NCBI GenBank assembly: GCA_900472575.1
Contig: UCIV01000033.1
Coordinates: 62,001 to 126,000 of the forward strand
DNA length: 64,000 nt
DNA from: Hyphomicrobiales bacterium
Lineage (GTDB): Bacteria > Pseudomonadota > Alphaproteobacteria > Rhizobiales > Rhizobiaceae
Direction: 5' to 3'
Positions 24,065-32,121 of this stretch are shown in pieces. The notes beneath the pieces are model-generated. The model was not told where the DNA came from and searched no databases. It saw only the letters and a list, made by a program, of their open reading frames with translations. The stretch's first letter is position 1. Each line of letters starts with the position of its first letter. The translations under genes were made by a program, and so were the position numbers.

Positions 24065-24487
24065 TCAGGCTGAAAGATGGAGAACAATTTCGCGGCGATG
24101 TGGCTGGTCGCGATGTTCAAAAAGATAGATGCCTTGCCATGTGCCGAGCATCAGGCGTCCTCCATTCACCGGGATGCCTATCGATACTGCTGTCAGTGCA
24201 GCCTTGATATGGGCCGGCATGTCATCCGGCCCCTCGGTCGTGTGAACGACCCAGCTCATGTCCGGATGGATGGAGGGTGGCACCAGTCGGCCGAAAAAGG
24301 TTTTCAGATCCCTCTGGACGTCGGGATCGGCGTTTTCCTGTATGAGCAAGGAACATGAAGTATGCCTGACAAACACTGTCAGTAGCCCTTGGCCGACATG
24401 ATGGTTGCGAACGAAGGCGTCAGCCTGGTCCGTGAATTCGTACAGGCCCTGGCCGTGGGTGGATACGGAAAGCATGGTTTGCGGCAT
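24065..24487 (-). CDS. YjbQ/UPF0047 family protein
   Basis: 140 residues, the full family length. GLLTVFVRHTSCSLLIQENA, HTTEGPDDMPAHIKAALTAV, then GTWQGIYLFEHRDQPHRREI, contain the conserved His/Glu residues of the YjbQ fold. Some members show weak thiamine-phosphate synthase activity, so the role in this organism is uncertain. I start at ATG 24487, 5 bases after GGAGG. Confidence 0.87.
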   Translation of the reverse strand: MPQTMLSVSTHGQGLYEFTDQADAFVRNHHVGQGLLTVFVRHTSCSLLIQENADPDVQRDLKTFFGRLVPPSIHPDMSWVVHTTEGPDDMPAHIKAALTAVSIGIPVNGGRLMLGTWQGIYLFEHRDQPHRREIVLHLSA

Positions 24488-24728
24488 CAAATCCTCCGTT
24501 TTTCCGCCCGATCATCTTTTAGCTGATCTCGTGTTCCCGATGTAGAGGAAAGGCATGCATCCGGTTTCAGGTCGAGGGTTACCAGAATCAGCGCAAGCGG
24601 GTTAGCGTAGGCCAGATGATCGTCAGGACCTACCAAACATCAATATGGGCGGAATGGCCTGTCAAATTCTTGCGTGATAGCGCTTATCCCCTATCTAGAC
24701 TGGAGGTTCAACAAGCCTGCGAGAGAGC

Positions 24729-25454
24729 ATGCCACTGCATCAGCAATTCAGTCGTCGTTTCATCGATCGTTTCATGACTTTCGAGCCAATAAGCCTTATC
24801 ATCTTCGCCTTGATGGCAGGCGGGATTTTTGCCTTCCTGACGCTGACGGGAGAGGTGCTTGAGGGAGATACACATGCGTTCGACGAGGAAATTCTGCTTG
24901 CACTGAGGCAGGCAACCGATCTTGCAGTGCCGATCGCTCCTTCCTGGGTGACGCATGCCGTGGGTGATATTACCGCGCTTGGCGGGGTTACGGTGCTTTC
25001 GCTGATGACCGTTCTCGCTGTCGTCTACCTTCTACTCGCGCGGCAAACGGCAATTGCGATATTCATGTTTCTTTCGATCGCCGGCGGGTGGGTTGTGAGC
25101 AGTGCTCTCAAGCTCGGTGTTGCGCGGCCCCGCCCGGATATCGTTCCGCATCTGGTCGAGGTTCATGACATGAGCTTTCCGAGCGGCCATGCCATGCTTT
25201 CGGCTGTCACCTATCTGACCCTCGCAGCACTTCTTTCCCGTGCGCAACAATATCGCTCCACGCGGATATTCCTTCTGGCTACGGGGATCCTGCTGACGTT
25301 CATGATCGGTTTGTCGCGCCTTTATCTTGGCGTTCATTACCCAACCGATGTGCTTGGTGGTTGGTGTGCCGGTGCCGCCTGGGCTGCCGGTTGTTGGCTG
25401 CTGGCACGCCGCTTCATTGAACGAGAGCCGAAAAACTCCATCTCCATCCGCTGA
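24729..25454 (+). CDS. PAP2-family membrane phosphatase
   Basis: 241 residues with about six membrane helices. All three acid-phosphatase motifs are present: KLGVARPRPD, FPSGHAML and SRLYLGVHYPTDVLGG, with the catalytic His in the third. It probably removes phosphate from a lipid such as undecaprenyl pyrophosphate or phosphatidic acid on the periplasmic face; the exact substrate cannot be read. Distinct from the first PAP2-like gene at 977, whose motifs are of another branch. Confidence 0.88.
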   Translation: MPLHQQFSRRFIDRFMTFEPISLIIFALMAGGIFAFLTLTGEVLEGDTHAFDEEILLALRQATDLAVPIAPSWVTHAVGDITALGGVTVLSLMTVLAVVYLLLARQTAIAIFMFLSIAGGWVVSSALKLGVARPRPDIVPHLVEVHDMSFPSGHAMLSAVTYLTLAALLSRAQQYRSTRIFLLATGILLTFMIGLSRLYLGVHYPTDVLGGWCAGAAWAAGCWLLARRFIEREPKNSISIR

Positions 25455-25537
25455 AATTTCTCGTCATGCAAATCCACATTGTTGGGATCCAATAGTCGCA
25501 GCCATGCGTATCAAGCATGAGCTCGATAGAGGATGCC

Positions 25538-26308
25538 ATGGCTGAAACGATAACAGGAAGACGCCTTGCCTGGATTACCGGTGCGAGTTCGGGCATAGGG
25601 CGCGCGGTCGCGCTGAAGCTGGCGGACCGAGGCTGGCAGGTTGCGGTCAGTGCGCGTTCCGGCGCCAAGCTCGAGGCGCTTGCGGCGGAGCGGCCGGGGC
25701 TTATCCATGCCTATGTTCTCGATATCACCGAAGGGGAATCGGTGAGGGATGCGGCGCTGAATATCGAGCAGTCACACGGGCCTATCGATCTCGCGCTATT
25801 TTCCGCCGGCGGATATGTGCGTGAAAGCGCGCGCCGGTTCGATGCCGAAAAGCTGGCTGAACTGTTCAATCTGAATGTCGTCGGCACCGGGCATGCGCTT
25901 CAAGCGGTGATGGCGCCGATGATTGCTCGGCGTCGCGGACATATTGCGGTGGTTGCCTCGGTGGCCGGTTATATTGGCCTGCCGGGTGGTGGAGTTTATG
26001 GCGCAACGAAATCGGCGCTGATTACCCTTTGCGAAGCGTTGCGGCCGCAGCTTGAACGGGAAGGGGTGGTACTACAGGTTATCAATCCCGGCTTTGTCGA
26101 TACGCCGATGACGAAGACGAACGATTTTCCGATGCCCTTCCTAATCAAAGAAGACGAGGCGGCAGATGCCATCATCAAGGGGCTTGAGAGCCGGCGATTC
26201 GAGATCGTCTTCCCGTGGAAGATGAAGGTGGCGATGAAGCTGCTTGCCGCTTTGCCCTATCCGATCAGCCTCGCGATTACACGTAGGATGCTTCGCAAGG
26301 AGGCCTAG
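25538..26308 (+). CDS. Short-chain dehydrogenase/reductase
   Basis: 256 residues. The NAD(P)-binding TGASSGIG is at the N-terminus, NVVGTGHALQ and SVAGYIG mid-way (active-site Ser), and the catalytic YGATK (YxxxK) near 152. A classical SDR; the C-terminal hydrophobic stretch is shared by lipid-related SDRs. I start at ATG 25538 (MAETITG) behind AGAGG; ATG 25517 would add seven residues. The stop overlaps that of the cyclopropane-synthase gene tail-to-tail. Proximity to the sigma-E type lipid operon suggests lipid modification, by inference. Confidence 0.82.
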   Translation: MAETITGRRLAWITGASSGIGRAVALKLADRGWQVAVSARSGAKLEALAAERPGLIHAYVLDITEGESVRDAALNIEQSHGPIDLALFSAGGYVRESARRFDAEKLAELFNLNVVGTGHALQAVMAPMIARRRGHIAVVASVAGYIGLPGGGVYGATKSALITLCEALRPQLEREGVVLQVINPGFVDTPMTKTNDFPMPFLIKEDEAADAIIKGLESRRFEIVFPWKMKVAMKLLAALPYPISLAITRRMLRKEA

Positions 26309-27516
26309 CGAGCAAGCCTGAACTGCACGACATCGAGGCGGCCGGTGCGAAATCCGGCGGCGCAATATTGCAGGTAATAGTGCCACATGCGGAAGAAGCG
26401 TTCGTCGAAGCCGTGGGACATTATGCGCTGCCAGTTCTCTCTGAACGCCTTGTCCCACAAAAGCAGGGTGCGCTCGTAATCGCGGCCGAAGCAGAAGCGA
26501 TCCTCGACCGAAAATTCTGAGGCTCGTGCGGTGGCTTCGAACGCCGTGATGCTGGGCAGCATGCCGCCTGGGAAAATGTAGGCCTGAATGAAGTCCGCAT
26601 GGCTTCGGTAATGGGCGAACCGTTCTTCGGCGATCGTGATAACCTGAACAAGCGCCTGTCCCTTCGGAGAAAGCAGGGATCTGATCCGGTCAAAATAGAT
26701 TTGCCAATTCTCTTCGCCGACCGCCTCGAACATCTCGATCGAGACGATCTTGGTGAATGTGCCTTCGCAGTCGCGATAATCTTCCAGACGGATATCGGCG
26801 CGGTCTTCGAAGCCTGCCTGCCTCAGCCGCGTTTCGGTAAAGGCGGCCTGTTCCTTGGAAAGCGTCAGCCCGGTGACGCGGCACCCGGTTGCGCGAATCG
26901 CCTCTTCGGCAAAGCCGCCCCAGCCGCAACCGATCTCAAGCACATGATCATCCTTGCCGATCTTCAGTTCCTCGATGATGCGGCGGTATTTGGTTTTCTG
27001 CGCATCGGCCAGGTTTTCGCGCGGGTTGGAGAAAATGGCGGAAGAATAGGTCATGGTTTCATCGAGCCACTGCCCGTAGAATGCATTGCCGAGGTCGTAG
27101 TGGTAGGCAATGTTGCGGCGACTGCCGGCCTTCGAATTGCGGTTCAGCCGATGGCGGATGCGCGCGACGAAGGCGGCAAGTGGGCTCGCCTTCATTATGC
27201 CCTGCCAGCGAGCCTCGTTGGCGATTGCCAGATCCATCACTGCGCCGAGATCCGGAGTTTCCCATTCGCCTTCGAGATAGGACGTGGCAAAGCCGAGACT
27301 GCCGCCTGTCGCCAGCCGGCGAAGCGGGCGCATCGTCTTGAATTCGATCGTGGCAGTCGGACCGCTTGCCTCTCCAACGAAACGCGCTTCACGGCCGCTC
27401 GGAAACCGCAGCGCCAGTTGCCCTACTACCAGGCGATTGGCCCATCGGCAGAGAATTCTTTCAAGAAACGAAAAGGACGGCAACGGCAGTTCAAGCTTGT
27501 GGTCGACATCCGACAT
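26305..27516 (-). CDS. Cyclopropane-fatty-acyl-phospholipid synthase-like methyltransferase
   Basis: 403 residues. The N-terminal CFA domain (GSLGFATSYLEGEWETPDLG) is followed by NIAYHYDLGNAFYGQWLDET, typical of CFA synthases, and the SAM motif VLEIGCGWGGFAEEAIR. Members transfer a methyl group from SAM to the double bond of a membrane phospholipid acyl chain. The start ATG overlaps the DUF1365 stop by one base (TGATG), so the genes are translationally coupled. The set amine oxidase - DUF1365 - CFA synthase beside RpoE/ChrR is found in other alphaproteobacteria, where such genes act in modified (cyclopropane or furan) fatty acid synthesis. Confidence 0.88.
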   Translation of the reverse strand: MSDVDHKLELPLPSFSFLERILCRWANRLVVGQLALRFPSGREARFVGEASGPTATIEFKTMRPLRRLATGGSLGFATSYLEGEWETPDLGAVMDLAIANEARWQGIMKASPLAAFVARIRHRLNRNSKAGSRRNIAYHYDLGNAFYGQWLDETMTYSSAIFSNPRENLADAQKTKYRRIIEELKIGKDDHVLEIGCGWGGFAEEAIRATGCRVTGLTLSKEQAAFTETRLRQAGFEDRADIRLEDYRDCEGTFTKIVSIEMFEAVGEENWQIYFDRIRSLLSPKGQALVQVITIAEERFAHYRSHADFIQAYIFPGGMLPSITAFEATARASEFSVEDRFCFGRDYERTLLLWDKAFRENWQRIMSHGFDERFFRMWHYYLQYCAAGFRTGRLDVVQFRLAR

Positions 27517-28313
27517 CAGCGGGTCTCCGTCCGTGGGCTATGGGTTACGATGGTCGAGGCTCTGGGTAAGGCTGCGCGCGCATGACGATAAACGGGCACC
27601 CGCTTCAGCCACAGGCGCAGCGCCTCCCAGTGGATGGCCGCCGTTACCTTGAGCGTCATCAGCGGATATCTGAGAAAGGCCTTCGCCAGACCGCGGTCGG
27701 TGAGGGGTGACTGCCTGCCCTGGAACATCGCATAGAGAAACATGCCGTCAGCGTCGGATTCCTTGATGGCGATCCGCACCTGCTCTGCAGGTATCCTTAC
27801 CGAGAAATCGTAGCGGCAATCCATCGGCACGAAGGGCGAGACGTATAAATCCTTCGTACAGGAATGGCTTATCTGGCCGCCGTCCTCGCCAGCGGCTGGA
27901 ATGATATAGGCGTGGCGTTCGTGGAAGGTGTTGCAGACTTCGTAGATGACTGCGCGCAATTCGCTCTGACGATCGTAGCAGAAATAGACGGTGAGGGGAT
28001 TGAAGACGTAACCGAAAATGCGGGGGTAGCAGAGAACCCTTATGCTCAGGTGATCCGTATTTATTCCGGCATCCAAGAGTTGGCTCGCAACCCATGTCTT
28101 GAGGCCGCCCGATACGCCGTCGCCATGGTCCTTTTCCCAGAAGCTGAACAGGCCCCGCCGGTTGACGCCGAAAAGGCGCAGCGACCTGTCCAGCGTGGGA
28201 AGTTCGTCGAGATCGAGCAACAGCGAAAAGACGCTGTAGCGCAGGTTATGCTTTTTCGGCCTCAGCCTCGTGTGGACGACAGCGCCGGCATAGATGCTGG
28301 AGGTCTGGCTCAT
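27516..28313 (-). CDS. DUF1365 family protein
   Basis: 265 residues from ATG 28313. SSIYAGAVVHTRLRPKKHNL, FSLLLDLDELPTLDRSLRLF, VLCYPRIFGYVFNPLTVYFC and CTKDLYVSPFVPMDCRYDFS are hallmark DUF1365 sequences. The family is almost always found with a flavin amine oxidase and a CFA-synthase-like protein, as here; its biochemical role is not established from sequence. The start overlaps the amine oxidase stop (ATGA). A longer frame to 28496 is antisense-like and not family sequence. Confidence 0.87.
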   Translation of the reverse strand: MSQTSSIYAGAVVHTRLRPKKHNLRYSVFSLLLDLDELPTLDRSLRLFGVNRRGLFSFWEKDHGDGVSGGLKTWVASQLLDAGINTDHLSIRVLCYPRIFGYVFNPLTVYFCYDRQSELRAVIYEVCNTFHERHAYIIPAAGEDGGQISHSCTKDLYVSPFVPMDCRYDFSVRIPAEQVRIAIKESDADGMFLYAMFQGRQSPLTDRGLAKAFLRYPLMTLKVTAAIHWEALRLWLKRVPVYRHARAALPRASTIVTHSPRTETR

Positions 28314-29665
28314 TCGGCAGCCTCGCGGAATTCCTCGATCCTGATGCGGCCGGATTCGTTTTCGACGCTCCATGGGCGGCGGTTGCCTGCGAGCGCTTCG
28401 GCGACGGCGAGCCCCGATTGCAGGCCATCCTCGTGGAAGCCGCTGCCGAAATATGCGCCGCAGAACCATGTGCGGTTGCGGCCCTGAAGCTGCCAAAGAT
28501 CGTGCTGGGCTTTCAGGGCGCGGGTGTCGAAGCGTGGGTGGGTATAATCATATGTGCCGTGGATCAGTCTAGGCTGCAGTTCCCGGTTGGGATTGAGCGT
28601 GAGGAAGAGAGGCCGGTCTGTGGGAAGCTTCTGGAGCCTGTTCATCCAATAGGTGACGCAGAGCTGCTGATCTCCGTTGCCTTCCGTGCCGCTCAGATAG
28701 TTCCAGCTCGACCAGACGTTGCGGTGTTTCGGCATCAAGGCCGGATCGCTGTGCAGGACTGCCTTGTTGCGGGTGTAACCGAACGCGCCAAGCAGATCCC
28801 ATTCGTGTTCGTCGGCATCTGTCAGCATGTTGAGGGCTTCATCCGCATGGGCTGCGATCACCACATCATCGAATTCGTCCGAATGGCCGTGCGTGTCGGT
28901 CACCGTCACGCCGTTTGCGGCGCGGCGGATCGAGGCGACCGGAGTGGAAAGCCTGATCGTTCCATTAAAGTCTGCGGCCAGGCGCGTGACATATTCCCGG
29001 CTGCCGCCTTCGACGGTGCGCCATTGCGGCCTGCCGGAGAGAAGCAGCAGACCGTGGTTGACGAAGAAGCGCAGGAAGGCGTGCAGGGGGTAATCATGCA
29101 TTTCGCTGGCCGTCGTCGACCAGATGGCGGCTCCCATCGGCATCAGGTGATCGTTGATGAAGGTCGCGGAGTAGCCTGCCTGACGGAGATAGTCACCGAG
29201 CGTGATCTCCTGCATATCCGGCTGATCCAGAAGGGCGGGGGACTGCTTGTAGAATTTGAGAACGTCGCGCAACATGGACCAGAAGCGGGGCCGGACGATG
29301 TTTCTTTTCTGCCCGAGAAGTCCTTTCAGGCCGGTGCCGCTATATTCGAACCCGCCATTACCCATGGATGCTGCAAACGACATGTCCGAAGCGATCGTCG
29401 GCACGTTCAGATGTTCGAACAAGGCCACCAGGTTTGGATAATTGGTTTCATTATAGACGATGAAGCCGGTATCGACTGCGACGCTGCGGCCCTCTATTTC
29501 GACATTCACGGTATTGGCATGACCACCCAGCCGGTCAGAGGCTTCGTAAAGAGTGACATTATTGCTTTTCGACAATAGCCATGCGCAGGACAGGCCGCTG
29601 ATGCCTGAGCCGATGACTGCGATCCTTTTCGCTTCCCGTCCGAAATTCCCAGTCAAAGGCGTCAT
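28310..29665 (-). CDS. FAD-dependent amine oxidase-like protein
   Basis: 451 residues. The N-terminal dinucleotide fold (RIAVIGSGISGLSCAWLLS, then EASDRLGGHANTV) binds FAD. TVEGGSREYVTRLA and the C-terminal WFCGAYFGSGFHEDGLQSGL complete the family pattern of NAD/FAD-binding amine oxidases linked to DUF1365 and CFA synthase. Likely oxidises or desaturates an acyl chain in the same lipid pathway. First gene of the three-gene operon, divergent from the sigma factor, with a candidate ECF promoter upstream at 29693-29722. Confidence 0.87.
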   Translation of the reverse strand: MTPLTGNFGREAKRIAVIGSGISGLSCAWLLSKSNNVTLYEASDRLGGHANTVNVEIEGRSVAVDTGFIVYNETNYPNLVALFEHLNVPTIASDMSFAASMGNGGFEYSGTGLKGLLGQKRNIVRPRFWSMLRDVLKFYKQSPALLDQPDMQEITLGDYLRQAGYSATFINDHLMPMGAAIWSTTASEMHDYPLHAFLRFFVNHGLLLLSGRPQWRTVEGGSREYVTRLAADFNGTIRLSTPVASIRRAANGVTVTDTHGHSDEFDDVVIAAHADEALNMLTDADEHEWDLLGAFGYTRNKAVLHSDPALMPKHRNVWSSWNYLSGTEGNGDQQLCVTYWMNRLQKLPTDRPLFLTLNPNRELQPRLIHGTYDYTHPRFDTRALKAQHDLWQLQGRNRTWFCGAYFGSGFHEDGLQSGLAVAEALAGNRRPWSVENESGRIRIEEFREAAE

Positions 29666-29692
29666 CCCAGCATCCTCGCTCTAGTCTGCAAT

Positions 29693-29722
29693 CCAATACG
29701 AACTAGGGCGGCAATCGGATCT
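29693..29722 (-). promoter_or_regulatory. Candidate RpoE/ChrR-type (ECF11) promoter for the lipid operon
   Basis: Read on the minus strand: AGATCC, an 18-base spacer, then TATTGG, about 28 bases before the amine oxidase ATG. AGATCC differs by one base from TGATCC, which stands at the same 18-base spacing on the other strand for the sigma gene. The assignment is by comparison with the known TGATCC -35 element of ECF11 sigma factors. Confidence 0.45.
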
Positions 29723-29744
29723 CTGCAAAAACTCACAAAGGGTG

Positions 29745-29774
29745 TGATCCACATCTGGAAGTCTTTCGTAAAGC
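29745..29774 (+). promoter_or_regulatory. Candidate autoregulatory ECF11 promoter
   Basis: TGATCC (29745-29750), 18-base spacer, TAAAGC (29769-29774), about 100 bases before the sigma factor start. TGATCC is the -35 element recognised by Rhodobacter RpoE (ECF11). The sigma gene would therefore activate itself, the usual arrangement. Confidence 0.55.
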
Positions 29775-29872
29775 TTGCCATGAACTTGAGCTCACCTATC
29801 TCGCTTGATAAATGGCAAATATACCGACCGTCGCCTATACGGCTGGCGGGACTAGCAGCGCGTGGGCTCGGG

Positions 29873-30457
29873 ATGAACAATAAAAACTCCGGTGGCTCGG
29901 AAGCCGAGGATCTCGCGAAGGCCGAGATGGTGCGGCTCCTTTCCATCGTCGGACGGGACCGCAGCGCAGATGCGTTCGAAGCTATATTCCGGTTTTATGC
30001 ACCACGCATCCGCAGCTTCATGGCAGCTAAAACCAAAGACAGGCAAGCTGCCGAAGAGTTGATGCAGGAAACCATGACTGCGGTGTGGAACAAGGCCGGC
30101 CAATTCGATCCTGCTCGCGGCAACGTGTCTGCATGGATCTATACAATCGCGCGCAATGTGCGCATCGATGCCTACAGGCGCAAACGCCCGGAATTCGACA
30201 TGAATGATCCGGCGTTCGTTGCTGACGACGTCGCCCCAGCCGATCAGGAGTTCCAGCAGATTCAGGAAGCGCAGTTGTTGCGCGGTGCGATGGCGACCTT
30301 GCCGGAGGAGCAACTGGACGTGCTGCGACGGGCCTTCTTCGATGAGGCTTCGCATTCGACGATCGCGCGCGATCTCGGTGTTCCGCTCGGAACCGTGAAA
30401 TCACGCATCAGGCTGGCGTTCGAGAAACTACGTTCCTCGCTGGAGGGACGGCTATGA
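29873..30457 (+). CDS. rpoE: ECF sigma factor, RpoE (ECF11, ChrR-partnered)
   Basis: 194 residues. Region 2 contains FEAIFRFYAPRIRSFMAAKT, EELMQETMTAVWNKAGQFDP and GNVSAWIYTIARNVRIDAYR; region 4 contains EASHSTIARDLGVPLGTVKS. This is the sigma that responds to singlet oxygen in Rhodobacter when released from ChrR. I start at ATG 29873 (MNNKNSG). An in-frame ATG at 29744 would overlap the proposed promoter and lacks sigma character. Its stop overlaps the start of the anti-sigma gene (ATGA). Confidence 0.9.
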   Translation: MNNKNSGGSEAEDLAKAEMVRLLSIVGRDRSADAFEAIFRFYAPRIRSFMAAKTKDRQAAEELMQETMTAVWNKAGQFDPARGNVSAWIYTIARNVRIDAYRRKRPEFDMNDPAFVADDVAPADQEFQQIQEAQLLRGAMATLPEEQLDVLRRAFFDEASHSTIARDLGVPLGTVKSRIRLAFEKLRSSLEGRL

Positions 30458-31113
30458 ACGTGAAGCATCATTTGAGCGACGAGTTTCTGATCGAGTATGC
30501 CGCGGGAAGCCTTTCTGAAGGCTGGAGCCTTGCGGTGGCGAGCCATCTGGCGCTTTGCCCCGAATGTCGCCAGCGCCTTCATGCAATGGAAGGGGCTGCG
30601 GGAGCGCTTTTGGATAAGGCAGACGAAAGCGCCAACGAAGACGAGGCCTGGGCCCGCTTCAAGGCACGGGCGGCTGATATCAAGGTCGAGGAAGTCAAGC
30701 TCGAGGCTCCAAAGGCTACTAAACAGACAGTCGTGCTTCCGGAGCCACTTCGATCCTATGTCGGTGGCGACCTTGCAGATCTCAAATGGCGAGCGCTCGG
30801 GCGTGGTGCCTATCAGATCCTGATCGAGACGAAGGATAAGAACACGCAGGTGAGGCTGCTGCGCATTCCGGCCGGAAAGCCGGTGCCGGAGCACACCCAT
30901 GAGGGGCGCGAGCTGACTCTGGTGCTGGCGGGAAGTTTTCACGATGGCGAAGAGCTGTTCGCCCGCGGGGATATAGAGGAAGCCGACGGCGATCTGCTGC
31001 ATACACCCAAGGCGACAGAGGGAGAGGATTGCATCTGCCTCGCCGTGACCGAAGCGCCGCTCAAATTCTCGAGCTGGATTGTGCGGCTGGTGCAGCCGAT
31101 CCTGAAAATCTGA
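30454..31113 (+). CDS. chrR: ChrR-type zinc anti-sigma factor
   Basis: 219 residues in two domains. The N-terminal anti-sigma part carries the zinc site with a His near the start and SHLALCPECRQR (HxxxCxxC). The C-terminal cupin has VPEHTHEGRELTLVLAGSFH, with His and Glu metal ligands. The N-terminal domain binds the sigma factor; the cupin domain is needed for release under singlet oxygen (known for Rhodobacter ChrR). Translationally coupled to the sigma gene by a 4-base overlap. Confidence 0.9.
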   Translation: MNVKHHLSDEFLIEYAAGSLSEGWSLAVASHLALCPECRQRLHAMEGAAGALLDKADESANEDEAWARFKARAADIKVEEVKLEAPKATKQTVVLPEPLRSYVGGDLADLKWRALGRGAYQILIETKDKNTQVRLLRIPAGKPVPEHTHEGRELTLVLAGSFHDGEELFARGDIEEADGDLLHTPKATEGEDCICLAVTEAPLKFSSWIVRLVQPILKI

Positions 31114-31122
31114 GAGGACGAG

Positions 31123-31530
31123 ATGACCTATCTGCTTGCCTATGTGGGAACTGTGGTCGCCTTCCTCGGTCTCGATTTCATCTGGCTCGGCACGGTCGCC
31201 ACGGTTTTTTACCGCAGCCGGATCGGCAGCCTTCTGCTTGACCAACCTAACTTCGTAGTCGCCGGTATTTTCTATCTCTTCTATGTTGCCGGTATCGTCT
31301 ACTTCGCAGTTCAGCCGGCGCTGGTGTCCGGAAACTGGACCACAGCAGCCATTGCAGGTGCCATTCTCGGCCTGATTGCCTACGGCACTTACGACATGAC
31401 GAACCTTGCTACTCTGAAGAACTGGTCACCGATGGTCAGTGCCGTCGACATGGCCTGGGGGACGGTTCTTACCTCGTTTTCGGCGGTCATCGGCTATTGG
31501 GTGGCGCAGAAGTTTTCCAGCGGCATCTGA
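31123..31530 (+). CDS. DUF2177 family membrane protein
   Basis: 135 residues, four helices. LGLDFIWLGTVATVFYRSRI, GAILGLIAYGTYDMTNLATL and AVDMAWGTVLTSFSAVIGYW match DUF2177. The gene lies 9 bases after chrR and is probably in the same transcript. DUF2177 genes recur in ECF11 regulons. Molecular function unknown. Confidence 0.85.
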   Translation: MTYLLAYVGTVVAFLGLDFIWLGTVATVFYRSRIGSLLLDQPNFVVAGIFYLFYVAGIVYFAVQPALVSGNWTTAAIAGAILGLIAYGTYDMTNLATLKNWSPMVSAVDMAWGTVLTSFSAVIGYWVAQKFSSGI

Positions 31531-31617
31531 ATGTCGCCGAGCGGCGACATGGGTGCATGCTCAACGGCGAAGCATATTGCTGGGCCATTTTTGAGCGAGA
31601 TATCCGTGATGCTGTGA

Positions 31618-32007
31618 TCAAGCAGTGCTGCTTGCGCCAAACGTCTCTGCGACCAACCGGTTGAGCTTTTGGGGATGCCAAGGTTTGGGAAGCATGGGCA
31701 GGCCTTTGAGCCTGCTCTTGAGTTCCGGCAGTTCGGCATGGCTGCTGCAGATGATAACCGGAACGTCCCGTTCCCGAAGCATCTCGATGACCGGAACTGA
31801 CAGTTCACCATGGAGATTGAGATCGACGATGGCGCCGGCCAAATCATTGCGCGGGATTGCATCCATCGCGTCGGCGATCCTGCCGAAAGGGCCTATGATG
31901 TTGTGGCCGGTTTGGAGCAGATGGTCTTCCATGTCCATCGCCAGAAGAAGATCGTCCTCCAGTAGGAGGATGTTCGGATAGTCGTTCAGATCATCGGCTT
32001 CCGTCAT
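31618..32007 (-). CDS. Single-domain response regulator
   Basis: 129 residues forming only a receiver domain. Acidic pocket LLLEDDLLLAMDME, phosphorylation Asp in AGAIVDLNLHGE, switch Ser in IICSSHAE and conserved Lys in MLPKPWHP are all present. No output domain, so it acts by protein contact, like other stand-alone receivers in general stress or histidine-kinase networks of rhizobia. A candidate EcfG promoter lies 80-110 bases upstream. Confidence 0.87.
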   Translation of the reverse strand: MTEADDLNDYPNILLLEDDLLLAMDMEDHLLQTGHNIIGPFGRIADAMDAIPRNDLAGAIVDLNLHGELSVPVIEMLRERDVPVIICSSHAELPELKSRLKGLPMLPKPWHPQKLNRLVAETFGASSTA

Positions 32008-32088
32008 TTTACCTTTACAGTGTGATATGAGGACCAGGGCAAGATGACACCTGGTCCAAATATTTCAAGCGTGGCTTTCGTCTTACAC

Positions 32089-32114
32089 GACGTTTGACAG
32101 ACTTATAAAGTTCC
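32089..32114 (-). promoter_or_regulatory. Candidate EcfG (general stress sigma) promoter for the response regulator
   Basis: On the minus strand: GGAAC, 17-base spacer, CGTC, against the alphaproteobacterial EcfG consensus GGAAC-N16/17-CGTT. One mismatch in the -10. It lies between the DnaJ-like gene end and the response regulator start. Confidence 0.45.
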
Positions 32115-32121
32115 ACCTTAC

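Noticed and set aside
24513..24537. GTTCC at 24533 as an EcfG promoter for the YjbQ-like gene
   Set aside because: The -10 position at 16-base spacing reads GATG instead of CGTT on the minus strand.
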